Numbered from the stretch's first letter, positions 26,009-34,901 are shown. The stretch is 64,000 bases of DNA from Croceivirga thetidis (GCF_012272815.1 NZ_JAAWWL010000002.1:898280-962279), one strand, 5' to 3'. Translations and numbers: made by a program. The notes: generated by a model from the letters alone, not told the origin.

Positions 26009-26785
26009 ATGACTAAATCTAAAAACTTCTTTTTTTTATTTCTATCTATTATTATCGCTTCTATTCACAGTCAGGACTTAAAAAACGTTAGACTGCAAAA
26101 TCATAAACCTTATACAAGTCCGAATGGTAAATATGGATTGGTCATGCAGGACGATGGCAACCTAGTTATCTATAATCAAGGTCTTGGGACTTCAAGATGG
26201 GCATCTAATACCATGAATAAAGGTGGGAATTACGCTCAAATGCAAAATGATGGTAACCTTGTAATTTATAAAAACGACGGTACTCCAGTTTGGAGTACTG
26301 GTACTCATGGAAATACTGGTGCGACGCTTAAGATGCAAAATGATGGTAATCTCGTTATATATTCTTCAGAAAGCGTCCCACTGTGGAGTAGCAACTCTCA
26401 AGCAAGGCCCGGAAATTTCCCAATTCGAGTAGCACCAAACTGCAATCGAATTGCTGGAAAGTCATGGAGGTGTTGTGGACAAGCTACTTTAACGGAAGAA
26501 GGGGTATTGTCAGCAGATATTAAGACTTCCTCGAATAACCTGCGGGGGTTCACTGGCGGAATTAAATTTACATTTTACGACATAAAATATAGACCAATTT
26601 ACTTTGTCTACAGCAATTCCTATGGCGTTAATGCCGAAAGTAGTAGGAATGATGCTTTCTCAATTAATGTCGAAAAGGGAATTTTACCATATGTAGCACA
26701 AATAGAAGCGGTTGGCGTTCATAATCAGTCATGCAAACTTTGCAAGCAAGTTCTTGAAGCTGGTCTTGAATATTTAAAGAATTAA
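26009..26785 (+). CDS. Secreted bulb-type (B-lectin) mannose-binding-like protein
   Basis: 258 residues with a signal peptide ending near residue 22. Residues 25-135 form one bulb-lectin (GNA-like) prism domain with three intact QxDxNxVxY sugar sites: QDDGNLVIY 47-55, QNDGNLVIY 79-87 and QNDGNLVIY 110-118. The remaining 120 residues are a separate domain with Cys in pairs (RCCGQ, SCKLCK) and LRGFTGGIKFTF, which I do not recognise. Bacterial GNA lectins include lectin-like bacteriocins and adhesins. No secretion or immunity gene is adjacent. Confidence 0.85.
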   Translation: MTKSKNFFFLFLSIIIASIHSQDLKNVRLQNHKPYTSPNGKYGLVMQDDGNLVIYNQGLGTSRWASNTMNKGGNYAQMQNDGNLVIYKNDGTPVWSTGTHGNTGATLKMQNDGNLVIYSSESVPLWSSNSQARPGNFPIRVAPNCNRIAGKSWRCCGQATLTEEGVLSADIKTSSNNLRGFTGGIKFTFYDIKYRPIYFVYSNSYGVNAESSRNDAFSINVEKGILPYVAQIEAVGVHNQSCKLCKQVLEAGLEYLKN

Positions 26786-26852
26786 AATTGATATTTACTA
26801 CAGAATCCAATTAATTATAAGAATAGATTTTTCAGGATTTTGATTTCTTAAA

Positions 26853-27203
26853 ATGGATAAGGTTAAATATCATATTTATGTTATTGAGTTATCGAAAAAG
26901 GTATTCACCGAAAATAGACGCTTTCGAGAAGCCAATCCCCAATTCAATGGGGTCTTGGAATGTCTTTACGTAGGTATGACAAGCAAAACTCCCAAGGAAC
27001 GTTTTCTGCAGCATAAGAAGGGTGCGCTTAGCAAAAAGGGACATCGATTGTCCTCATCCATCGTAAAGAAATATGGTTCCTATTTAAGACCCAGCCTGTA
27101 TAACCATCTAAAACCATTGACCAATAGAACCGATGCGCTAAAACTAGAAGAACAATTGGCCCTTGAGCTTCGTAGAAAACGCTATGCAGTTTGGTATAAT
27201 TAA
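26853..27203 (+). CDS. GIY-YIG nuclease-superfamily protein
   Basis: A 116-residue single-domain protein. The GIY half is HIYVIEL, the YIG half is LYVGMT, followed by PKERFLQHKKG with the Arg and His expected in the active site. A C-terminal EEQLALELRRKRY supplies the glutamate helix. There is no partner DNA-binding domain, so it is not a homing endonuclease. Its stop overlaps that of the convergent 771-residue protein gene inside TTAA. Confidence 0.8.
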   Translation: MDKVKYHIYVIELSKKVFTENRRFREANPQFNGVLECLYVGMTSKTPKERFLQHKKGALSKKGHRLSSSIVKKYGSYLRPSLYNHLKPLTNRTDALKLEEQLALELRRKRYAVWYN

Positions 27204-29515
27204 AGTTCTTTAGAAAGTTTTATCAATCGTAGCAGGAACTGAATTCGTAACTCATTAATTCTAAAAATATGTTGGTCTGACTGTTCTTTATTTAAAACTA
27301 GTGCTCCTGAATTGCTAAAATGGAGATGTTCCTTTTTGATTAAATATTCCTCTCTTACTTCATTCAATAAGGAGAAAATATTTTCTTTATAACCTGTAAA
27401 ATTGGAATTCAAATCAATAAATTGATTTATATCACTGAATAATGAAATGGTTTGTTTCATCCACTTATTAATTGCTCTATTGGCTGTAACATTATTTATG
27501 AATTGGGATAATTCCCATGAAAAATTACTAAATGATAGTTCTTCAGAAAACTCTTTGGGATAAAGAGTAACGTGTTCTTCGCCTTCAAATCCATCCTTAA
27601 TATTTACTATTCTTTGGACAATTCCATATCTAAGCATTCTTATTCTTAAGTTCTTTATTCCAATTTGATTTTTCTCTTTGAAGTCTAACTTTTTGGTGTT
27701 CATCAAAAATATTGACCAGTACCAAAAACCAAAGAGTTCTTTTTTCGCATCGAAGAAAAACCAATAATTAAACAAATCCATATAAACATGGTCTACAAAA
27801 TCTTTATTTATCAAATCTAGAATTTGACTTTCTTTCAATTCTAGCCTTGCACCAATTTTGAAAAGAAATTCTACTTCAACAGCATTCTTAAATCGTATCA
27901 AAGCTTTTTCACCCATTCTCAATTGAGAATATTTAGTGAAAAGTGGATATTTTTTGAATTCTTCTCTATTACCTACTAAATAAAGGTTGAACATCTCTGC
28001 TCCAATAAGACCGCAAAACCGTTCTGGTTTTATCAAGTTATAAAGATTGAGATTCAACGATTGATCAGTAATTCTCATTTCACAATCATAGTCGAAATGG
28101 ACAAAAAAACCAGGTACACCAAAAACTTGAGCGAAAGTACTGCACATTTTATTGTAGGCAGCCAATACTTCACTCATACTACACTTGGTTGTAATGAAAA
28201 TATCGCTAGTCTTTTCATATACTGGAGAACTATGCAATATGTTTTCAATAGCCTGCTCCAAAGCTTTTGTAAAGGCCTTGAGTTTTCTGGAAATTAAATA
28301 AGGTGAATAATTATATTTTCTATCTCGATATTCACAATAAATATCATTTATGTCTGCAATAAAAGTTGTGATTGGTTCCTCAAGAGATAATATTCGATTC
28401 GCAATTGTTGGGTTGGCTAAGTATCTATTATAATTTTTGATAAGAAACATTAAAGCACTCCTTTCCGGGGTAGGAACCTTTAGTACTTTTAATTGATTAT
28501 AAAAATCTTCTAATTGAGATTGTGATAAAGTCTGATTATTTTTTAATGAAGGGCTTTCTCTTTTCTTAATTTCACTCTCTTTCTGAACAAACCTCTTAAA
28601 AAAAGTTGTAGAAATTTCAATATTTATACCTTCAGAACTAACGTGGTTATAAATATGAATTAAATGCTTGACTAGATTTCTAGTTGAAAGTGTCTTAACC
28701 GAATTTGTAATTCTTGGTTGTATGAACAAATCAACTTTTCCAGCAACTCTGTAGGTATCTATTTTATTTACCAGTACTTGATTAAAATAATCTTCATAAC
28801 TATATTCATTTGGGCTAATTCCACCCATGATAACATTTAATTCGTCTCTGTCATCCAAATTTTCAACCAGTTTTTCAAATCTCTTGGTAGGCCATTTTTG
28901 TTCTTCAACTTTTTTTGGCATTAATTCAACATTCAGTCCGAGGGTTGTTTCTGTTTTTGGAAACATGGACCCAGAATCACCTTCAAAATTCAAAGCTCGC
29001 AAAGCGTCTGTTACGAAAAAGACATTGGATATTGAGTTCGTTTTAACTAAAACTTGATATTCATCCCACGCATAACTCCTAAATAATCTAAATTTTAATG
29101 AGGGATATTTACTTAAAAGAAAAGAAATGATTTTTTTATTCAAGGACGAACTGTTCTCAGTTTCCAAATGAGGATTGACTTTAAGTCTTATCAAACCCAA
29201 AATTAGCTCAGAATTAGAATAGTTCTGGGAGGAGAAAACTAAATTGGACCAATTAGAATAAGTTAAAAAATTGTCAAATCCTTTGGTTGAAGTAACTTCT
29301 CTTGAAATATAAAAATTGGAAAATTTTCTGGCTAGTAAATCGAAATCGGAATTTAATGTTGTAATTGTCAATACATCATAATCCCCAAAAATCAAGTAAT
29401 GTGAGATTTCATCTCTCGAAACAAAAAATCTGTTGAGGGAATCGAGATGATTTTGAAAATTACTTAGCCTGCTTGTAGAATAACCAAAGAAGTATCCCTC
29501 ATGAATTAAACTCAT
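27200..29515 (-). CDS. Large protein of unknown function (771 aa)
   Basis: I do not recognise this protein. It has no signal peptide, Walker motif, nuclease motif or zinc cluster. Residues about 39-62 (HYLIFGDYDVLTITTL) and about 145-175 (AWDEYQVLVKTNSISNVFF) look like two copies of one beta-alpha-beta unit, reminiscent of Lrp-type ligand domains. The middle is helical. The C-terminal third is rich in Phe/Tyr/Trp (LFNYWFFFDAKKELFGFWYW) but lacks a clear TM helix. A hand count of 27421-27480 gives 15 G/C of 60. It lies 18 bp behind a small membrane protein gene and ends the row of genes after carB. Confidence 0.75.
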   Translation of the reverse strand: MSLIHEGYFFGYSTSRLSNFQNHLDSLNRFFVSRDEISHYLIFGDYDVLTITTLNSDFDLLARKFSNFYISREVTSTKGFDNFLTYSNWSNLVFSSQNYSNSELILGLIRLKVNPHLETENSSSLNKKIISFLLSKYPSLKFRLFRSYAWDEYQVLVKTNSISNVFFVTDALRALNFEGDSGSMFPKTETTLGLNVELMPKKVEEQKWPTKRFEKLVENLDDRDELNVIMGGISPNEYSYEDYFNQVLVNKIDTYRVAGKVDLFIQPRITNSVKTLSTRNLVKHLIHIYNHVSSEGINIEISTTFFKRFVQKESEIKKRESPSLKNNQTLSQSQLEDFYNQLKVLKVPTPERSALMFLIKNYNRYLANPTIANRILSLEEPITTFIADINDIYCEYRDRKYNYSPYLISRKLKAFTKALEQAIENILHSSPVYEKTSDIFITTKCSMSEVLAAYNKMCSTFAQVFGVPGFFVHFDYDCEMRITDQSLNLNLYNLIKPERFCGLIGAEMFNLYLVGNREEFKKYPLFTKYSQLRMGEKALIRFKNAVEVEFLFKIGARLELKESQILDLINKDFVDHVYMDLFNYWFFFDAKKELFGFWYWSIFLMNTKKLDFKEKNQIGIKNLRIRMLRYGIVQRIVNIKDGFEGEEHVTLYPKEFSEELSFSNFSWELSQFINNVTANRAINKWMKQTISLFSDINQFIDLNSNFTGYKENIFSLLNEVREEYLIKKEHLHFSNSGALVLNKEQSDQHIFRINELRIQFLLRLIKLSKEL

Positions 29516-29533
29516 TTAAAAAGTCTAAAACAA

Positions 29534-29731
29534 TTATGTAGATAAATCATCGTCATATGCCCGGTCAAAGCCTATAACTTTTCTTTGTTTATTAGAATGC
29601 TTATGAAAATTTTGTGAATCATTAAAAAATGATAAACCGGTTTTTCCTTTACTTCTTAATTTTAAATCTAAAAAAGAAAGGAGAATTGCTAAAAAGCAAA
29701 AGAAGGAAAGTAAAATAAGAAAAAGACCCAT
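29534..29731 (-). CDS. Small single-pass membrane protein (65 aa)
   Basis: 65 residues: one N-terminal TM helix (GLFLILLSFFCFLAILLSFL), then a basic loop (KLRSKGKTG) and a polar tail with FDRAYDDDLST. The tail should be cytosolic by the positive-inside rule. No family is recognised. Its position, 18 bp before the 771-residue gene and 56 bp after the 4-TM gene on the same strand, suggests it works with them. Being short and AT-rich, it is less certain than its neighbours. Confidence 0.55.
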   Translation of the reverse strand: MGLFLILLSFFCFLAILLSFLDLKLRSKGKTGLSFFNDSQNFHKHSNKQRKVIGFDRAYDDDLST

Positions 29732-29787
29732 TTTGTTGTGTAGGTAGTGTTTATAACGATAACAAATATATAATATTTTATTTTTTT

Positions 29788-30204
29788 TTAATTCATTGAT
29801 AAACAGAAGTTTATAAAATAAGTGTAAAGAAAAAGGAATAAATATAAAATTATATATAATAATTCCTTATAAATATCATAATTACTTTTTATGGAATAAC
29901 TGGTCGCAAAATATAAAAAAAACGAGGCCAGCAAGGCCAAAACGATTAGAAGCGAATCAAAAAACAATCTATTAGTTTGGTCTTCATATTTATCTCTTAA
30001 AACATAAATCGAATAAATATTCAGAACAGATTTTGTAGCCAAAACTGCTGACACTATGTTTATAAAGTCAATAAACAATGATAAATCAAATGAATATTCA
30101 TTGTCAACAAATATCTTCTTAAATACTGCTAATAATATTGCGACTACAAAAGGAAGGGACATATTTATAATTCCCTTATTAGAAATTATTCTATTTAACT
30201 TCAT
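29788..30204 (-). CDS. Four-helix membrane protein of unknown function (138 aa)
   Basis: 138 residues with four hydrophobic segments: INMSLPFVVAILLAVF, FIDFINIVSAVLATKSVL, SLLIVLALLASFFLYFA and LLYIILYLFLFLYTYFI. A charged loop (LRDKYEDQTNRLF) lies between helices 2 and 3. It begins only 10 bp after the carB stop, so it is probably transcribed with carB. Composition is extreme: bases 29821-29880 hold 8 G/C of 60 by hand count. No family is recognised; small SLATT-like effectors share the general shape but not a motif I can point to. Confidence 0.7.
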   Translation of the reverse strand: MKLNRIISNKGIINMSLPFVVAILLAVFKKIFVDNEYSFDLSLFIDFINIVSAVLATKSVLNIYSIYVLRDKYEDQTNRLFFDSLLIVLALLASFFLYFATSYSIKSNYDIYKELLYIILYLFLFLYTYFINFCLSMN

Positions 30205-30214
30205 TTTGGCGATT

Positions 30215-33067
30215 TTACTTACTCAAATACATCTTTCGTCTAGAGTACAAATTATAAAACTCGTCATCCTTTAAATCGTCAATAAACAAAATGCTTTCCC
30301 CTGTACTTTTCATTTCAGGACCAAGGTTCTTGTTTACATTCGGGAATTTATTGAAAGAGAATACCGGTTGCTTAATAGCAAAGCCTTCCAGCTGTGGATT
30401 GAACTTAAAGTCCTTGATTTTCTTTTCACCCAACATCACCTTAGTTGCAAAGTTTACGTAAGGTTCTCCATAGGCCTTAGCAATAAACGGTACCGTTCTA
30501 GAAGCACGCGGATTGGCCTCAATGATGTAAACCGTATCATCCTTTACCGCAAATTGAATATTGATAAGCCCTACCGTATTCAAGGCCAACGCTATTTTCT
30601 TGGTGTGGTCTTTAATCTGCTGTATTACAAACTCACCCAAATTAAATGGCGGTAAGGTCGCATTGGAGTCACCAGAATGGATACCACAAGGTTCAATATG
30701 CTCCATGATACCAATAATTTGAACCTCTTCCCCATCGCAGATGGAATCTGCTTCGGCTTCTATCGCTCCATCCAAATAGTGGTCGAGCAACAATTTGTTA
30801 TTTGGAATCTTGCGAAGTAAGTCAACTACATGGGCCTCTAGGTCTTCTTTGTTGATGACGATTTTCATACCCTGCCCACCAAGTACATACGAAGGTCTTA
30901 CCAATAATGGGAAGCCCAATTCGTCTGCCAAGGCCAAGGCCTCGTCAGCACTTTCTGCCACTCCGAATTTTGGGTAAGGAATGTCGTTCTCTTTTAAAAG
31001 TCGCGAGAAACTACCACGGTCTTCAGCCAAGTCGAGAGACTCAAAGCTGGTACCGATAATGTTGATTCCATAGCGGTCCAATTTCTCAGCAAGTTTCAAA
31101 GCGGTTTGCCCCCCAAGCTGAACAATAACCCCTTCAGGTTTTTCATGAAGGATAATATCGTAGATATGTTCCCAGAAAACAGGTTCAAAATAGAGCTTGT
31201 CGGCGGTATCAAAATCAGTTGAAACTGTTTCAGGGTTGCAGTTTATCATAATGGTCTCATAACCACACTCGGCAGCTGCTAAGACACCGTGCACGCAACA
31301 GTAATCAAATTCAATACCCTGCCCTATTCGGTTTGGCCCTGAACCTAAAACAACGATTTTCTTTCTATCGGTGACCTCACTATCGTTGGCTACAAAACGT
31401 TTGCCGTCAGCAGTTTCAATTTCTTCTTCAAAAGTGGAATAGTAGTATGGTGTCATCGCCTTAAACTCGGCGGCACAGGTATCCACCAATTTGTACACCC
31501 TATTGATATTCTGCTCTTGTCGCTTTTTATGCACCTCACTTTCATAGCAGTCCAACATATGCGCAATTTGACGGTCGGCGAAGCCTTTTTGCTTGGCCTC
31601 CAACATCAACGCCCGTGGTAAACTGGCTATGGTATGGGTTGAAATTTCTTGCTCTAGAAGATGCAGTTCTTCATACTGGCGCAAGAACCACATGTCTATT
31701 TTGGTGATTTCGTGAATACGACTTAACGGAATTCCCAACTGAATGGCATCATAAATTACAAAAACACGGTCCCAACTGGGTACCGTTAACTTTTGAATGA
31801 TGGTGTCGTAGTCTTTGTAGCCTTTACCATCGGCTCCAAGACCGTTTCGTTTAATCTCTAAAGATTGTGTCGCCTTGTGCAGTGCTTCCTGAAAAGAACG
31901 ACCTATTCCCATTACCTCACCAACAGCCTTCATTTGCAACCCTAGCGTACGGTCTGAACCTTCGAATTTATCAAAGTTCCATCTTGGAATCTTTACGATT
32001 ACATAGTCCAATGTGGGCTCAAATAATGCCGAAGTTGATTGGGTGATTTGGTTTTGAAGTTCATCCAAACTATAACCAATGGCCAGCTTCGCGGCCACTT
32101 TTGCAATAGGATATCCAGTTGCTTTAGATGCCAAAGCAGAAGAACGTGACACCCTTGGATTGATTTCAATGGCGATAATCTCTTCTTCCTCATCGGGACT
32201 AACTGCAAACTGAACGTTGCATCCACCTGCAAAATCACCAATGCTACGCATCATATGAATGGCCATATCGCGCATACGCTGGAAAGTAGTATCCGACAAG
32301 GTCATCGCCGGTGCTACTGTTATTGAGTCACCAGTATGGATTCCCATAGGGTCCATATTTTCAATGGTACAGATAATTACAACATTATCATTCTTATCAC
32401 GAAGAAGCTCCAATTCGTATTCCTTCCATCCCATCATCGCCTTATCGATCATCACTTCGTGAATGGGCGAAACTTCTAAACCGTGACTTAGCTGCTTATC
32501 AAAATTTTCTTCTTCGTAGACAATACCTGCTCCTGCTCCACCCAAGGTAAAAGAGGCTCGAATCACCAATGGAAAACCGAACTCTTGGGCAATTTCCTTT
32601 CCTTTCAAGAATGAGGTCGCCGTGGCCTGTGGCGCCATGCCCACCCCAATTTTTGTCATCAAGGCCCGGAACTGTTCCCGGTCTTCGGTGATGTTGATGG
32701 CATCAATATCAACACCTATAATTTCAACATCAAAATCCTCCCAAATTCCTTTTTCGTCTGCTTCAATACAAAGGTTCAATGCGGTTTGACCACCCATTGT
32801 GGGTAAAACGGCATCAACGTTGGGGTGTTTTTTGAGAATCTCAATAATCGATTTGGTGTTCAACGGCTTTAAATATACATGGTCTGCCATCGACGGATCC
32901 GTCATAATTGTTGCCGGATTGCTATTGATGAGAATGGTTTCAATACCATCTTCACGCAAGGAGCGAAGTGCTTGCGAACCGGAGTAATCAAATTCACACG
33001 CCTGGCCAATGATAATAGGGCCAGAGCCAATAATCAAAATCGATTTTAAGTCTTCTCTTTTTGGCAT
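30215..33067 (-). CDS. carB: Carbamoyl-phosphate synthase large subunit
   Basis: 950 residues forming the two homologous ATP-grasp halves. The first starts LKSILIIGSGPIIIGQACEFDYSG and the second starts KKIVVLGSGPNRIGQGIEFDYC, with repeated GGQTALNL/GGQTALKL and IEINPRVSRS/IEANPRASRT. It makes carbamoyl phosphate for pyrimidines and arginine using ammonia from CarA, which is not in the window. The protein ends about 120 residues early compared with E. coli CarB (1073), just where the C-terminal MGS-like regulatory domain would begin. Confidence 0.97.
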   Translation of the reverse strand: MPKREDLKSILIIGSGPIIIGQACEFDYSGSQALRSLREDGIETILINSNPATIMTDPSMADHVYLKPLNTKSIIEILKKHPNVDAVLPTMGGQTALNLCIEADEKGIWEDFDVEIIGVDIDAINITEDREQFRALMTKIGVGMAPQATATSFLKGKEIAQEFGFPLVIRASFTLGGAGAGIVYEEENFDKQLSHGLEVSPIHEVMIDKAMMGWKEYELELLRDKNDNVVIICTIENMDPMGIHTGDSITVAPAMTLSDTTFQRMRDMAIHMMRSIGDFAGGCNVQFAVSPDEEEEIIAIEINPRVSRSSALASKATGYPIAKVAAKLAIGYSLDELQNQITQSTSALFEPTLDYVIVKIPRWNFDKFEGSDRTLGLQMKAVGEVMGIGRSFQEALHKATQSLEIKRNGLGADGKGYKDYDTIIQKLTVPSWDRVFVIYDAIQLGIPLSRIHEITKIDMWFLRQYEELHLLEQEISTHTIASLPRALMLEAKQKGFADRQIAHMLDCYESEVHKKRQEQNINRVYKLVDTCAAEFKAMTPYYYSTFEEEIETADGKRFVANDSEVTDRKKIVVLGSGPNRIGQGIEFDYCCVHGVLAAAECGYETIMINCNPETVSTDFDTADKLYFEPVFWEHIYDIILHEKPEGVIVQLGGQTALKLAEKLDRYGINIIGTSFESLDLAEDRGSFSRLLKENDIPYPKFGVAESADEALALADELGFPLLVRPSYVLGGQGMKIVINKEDLEAHVVDLLRKIPNNKLLLDHYLDGAIEAEADSICDGEEVQIIGIMEHIEPCGIHSGDSNATLPPFNLGEFVIQQIKDHTKKIALALNTVGLINIQFAVKDDTVYIIEANPRASRTVPFIAKAYGEPYVNFATKVMLGEKKIKDFKFNPQLEGFAIKQPVFSFNKFPNVNKNLGPEMKSTGESILFIDDLKDDEFYNLYSRRKMYLSK

Positions 33068-33104
33068 TCTCTTTCGAAATTTTTATTTCAATCGTTAAAA
33101 ATAG

Positions 33105-33141
33105 GTCAAAAAAAAGGTGCTGATTTTAAATTCAGCACCTA
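33105..33141 (-). terminator. Terminator after rpmH
   Basis: On the minus strand AGGTGCTGA, an 8-nt loop and TCAGCACCT are followed by eight Ts. It separates rpmH from carB, whose ATG is about 40 nt further on. Confidence 0.85.
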
Positions 33142-33167
33142 TTAATTAACGAGTTATTGACATTCAT

Positions 33168-33326
33168 CTATTTCTTGTGTCTTGGTTCAGATGAAACTGT
33201 CAGTTTTTTTCTTCCTTTGGCACGTCTTCGAGCAAGAACCTTGCGTCCATTGGCTGTAGCCATGCGCTCTCTAAACCCATGCTTATTTCTTCTTTTTCGC
33301 TTCGATGGCTGATACGTTCTTTTCAT
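33168..33326 (-). CDS. rpmH: 50S ribosomal protein L34
   Basis: 52 residues read on the minus strand from ATG 33326 to TAG 33168. It begins [18 protein letters not shown], continues with [22 protein letters not shown] and ends in SEPRHKK. This is the textbook L34 sequence, with a slightly long basic tail normal for Bacteroidota. It is preceded by an ideal promoter and followed by a strong terminator, so it is a single-gene unit. Confidence 0.97.
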   Translation of the reverse strand: MKRTYQPSKRKRRNKHGFRERMATANGRKVLARRRAKGRKKLTVSSEPRHKK

Positions 33327-33374
33327 TGTTATCTTGCTTTCAGGTTTTTACCTAGCCTTTTCAAAATCTGGGCG

Positions 33375-33404
33375 CAAATATACAAAGACTTTTTGCTCTG
33401 ACAA
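33375..33404 (-). promoter_or_regulatory. Consensus promoter of rpmH
   Basis: TTG (33404-33402), exactly 19 nt, then TATATTTG (33382-33375), ending 48 nt before the rpmH ATG. It is a full match to the Bacteroidota TTG-N19-TAnnTTTG promoter. Confidence 0.85.
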
Positions 33405-33428
33405 GCACCTTGCAAAAAATGTTTGTGT

Positions 33429-33436
33429 TAGTTTTG
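33429..33436 (+). promoter_or_regulatory. -7 box for the DUF6263-like gene
   Basis: TAGTTTTG is an exact TAnnTTTG match 23 nt before ATG 33460. A TTG lies 16 nt upstream, closer than ideal. Confidence 0.45.
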
Positions 33437-33459
33437 TTCTCTGATAAATTGAACGCTAA

Positions 33460-34353
33460 ATGAAACCTTCTATAAAGTCTATTTTACTGCTTTTGGCCCT
33501 TAGCTTAAGTACGTTCACTCAAGCCCAAGAACTACTTGGCTATAACCTTGAAACAGGACAAAATTTCATCATCAAGCAAAGTGCCCTGCAAGAAATGACC
33601 ATGGATATTGAGAACACCCAACAAATCATTACCAATGATATGGAAAGTGTTTTCTCATTTACGGTAGCCGAAATCACCGAAAGCGGATACAACCTGACTT
33701 TTGAGTTCAAAGATTTTGCAATGAAATCTTCTTCGAACCTCCAAGGTACCATGATTGATGTTCGGGCCTCAGAACCAAAGGAAGGTGATATCATGTCTGC
33801 CATTTTCGCGGGCCTTTTGGGTTCGCAACTGCAAATTAGCCTATTAAAAACGGGTGAGATAAGCAGTGTCAGTGGAGCCGACCAATTAATCGAGAACATG
33901 CTCAATGCCGCGGGAGATTTAGATGAATTCACCAAAAATCTAATGCGAAAGTCCCTGGACAAGGATTTCAGCTCTGAGAGTTTGTCGAACAACTTTGAGC
34001 AGATGACCTTTATCTACAGTGATAAAGCGGTTGACAGCGACTCAAGCTGGACCACCAATTTTGAAGGTAAAATCAATTCGTTAAACGAATGGAAAATTGA
34101 AAAAATTGAAGGGGATACCGTTTCCCTTAGCGGTAATTCCGCAATTACGATGAATACACAGGAATCGAGCCTTTCTATGGACTTGTCAGGAAAGCAAGAA
34201 ATTGTTCTTGAGGCTTCAAAAGAAACAGGGTTTTTAACAAAAATGATGGTCAAGGCCAATGGGGAAGGCAGTTCAACCATGTCTATGGCAGAGAATGTTG
34301 AGATTCCTACCAAACTGACGCAGACCATTACTTACGAATTAATAGAGGAATAA
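33460..34353 (+). CDS. Exported DUF6263-like protein
   Basis: 297 residues with signal peptide KSILLLLALSLSTFTQAQ. The mature protein is a beta-rich repeat of strand pairs (FIIKQSALQEMTMDIENTQQ, YNLTFEFKDFAMKSSS, VSLSGNSAITMNTQES) ending LTQTITYELIEE. The pattern MxMDI.NTQQ...ND matches DUF6263-type envelope proteins of Bacteroidota, whose role is unknown. The next gene starts at the base after its stop codon. Confidence 0.75.
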   Translation: MKPSIKSILLLLALSLSTFTQAQELLGYNLETGQNFIIKQSALQEMTMDIENTQQIITNDMESVFSFTVAEITESGYNLTFEFKDFAMKSSSNLQGTMIDVRASEPKEGDIMSAIFAGLLGSQLQISLLKTGEISSVSGADQLIENMLNAAGDLDEFTKNLMRKSLDKDFSSESLSNNFEQMTFIYSDKAVDSDSSWTTNFEGKINSLNEWKIEKIEGDTVSLSGNSAITMNTQESSLSMDLSGKQEIVLEASKETGFLTKMMVKANGEGSSTMSMAENVEIPTKLTQTITYELIEE

Positions 34354-34899
34354 ATGTTTAATAAGAACATCAAAATAGTTATTGCAGCCGCTATCATAGC
34401 GTATGCCGTTTACCAATTTATTGAAGGTTATATCGGGAATGGGATATTTCTAATCCTGCTTTCCTTAATCTTTGTTTTTCTGTATTTCAGAAATGAAATG
34501 ATTTTAATGGCCTTTTTGCGTATGCGCAAACAGGATATGGAAGGAACCGAAAAGTGGCTCAACAAAATCAAGAATCCAGAATCGGCTTTGGTCAAAAAAC
34601 AGCAGGGCTATTTCAACTACATGCACGGTATTCTGCAAAGTCAAAAGAACCTAACCAAGGCCGAAAAGTTCTTTCGAAAAGCGCTTCGCTTAGGTTTGAA
34701 TATGGACTACGATAAGGCCATGGCCAAAATGAGCTTGGCGGGTATCGCCATGCAGAAAGGGAGAAAACGCGAGGCCACTACCCTACTGAACGAGGCAAAG
34801 AAACTGGACAAGAACGGTATGATGGCCGACCAGTTAAAGATGATGCAACAGCAACTAAAAAAAGGTCCCCAGCAAGTGCGCCGGGGTGGCTATCGTTAA
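34354..34899 (+). CDS. Membrane-anchored TPR-like protein
   Basis: 181 residues. Two close TM helices at the N-terminus (IKIVIAAAIIAYAVYQFI and GIFLILLSLIFVFLYF) form a hairpin. The helical cytosolic part has TPR-like pairs (ALVKKQQGYFNYMHGILQSQ, LTKAEKFFRKALRLGL, AMQKGRKREATTLLNEAKKL) and a basic tail (GPQQVRRGGYR). It is probably a scaffold; no enzyme motif is seen. It is translationally coupled to the preceding DUF6263-like gene. Confidence 0.75.
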   Translation: MFNKNIKIVIAAAIIAYAVYQFIEGYIGNGIFLILLSLIFVFLYFRNEMILMAFLRMRKQDMEGTEKWLNKIKNPESALVKKQQGYFNYMHGILQSQKNLTKAEKFFRKALRLGLNMDYDKAMAKMSLAGIAMQKGRKREATTLLNEAKKLDKNGMMADQLKMMQQQLKKGPQQVRRGGYR

Positions 34900-34901
34900 G
34901 C

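Noticed and set aside
26853-27203. Homing endonuclease or mobile intron based on the GIY-YIG domain
   Set aside because: Single small domain, no intron, no DNA-binding module and no split gene nearby. It fits the stand-alone GIY-YIG proteins common in Bacteroidota.
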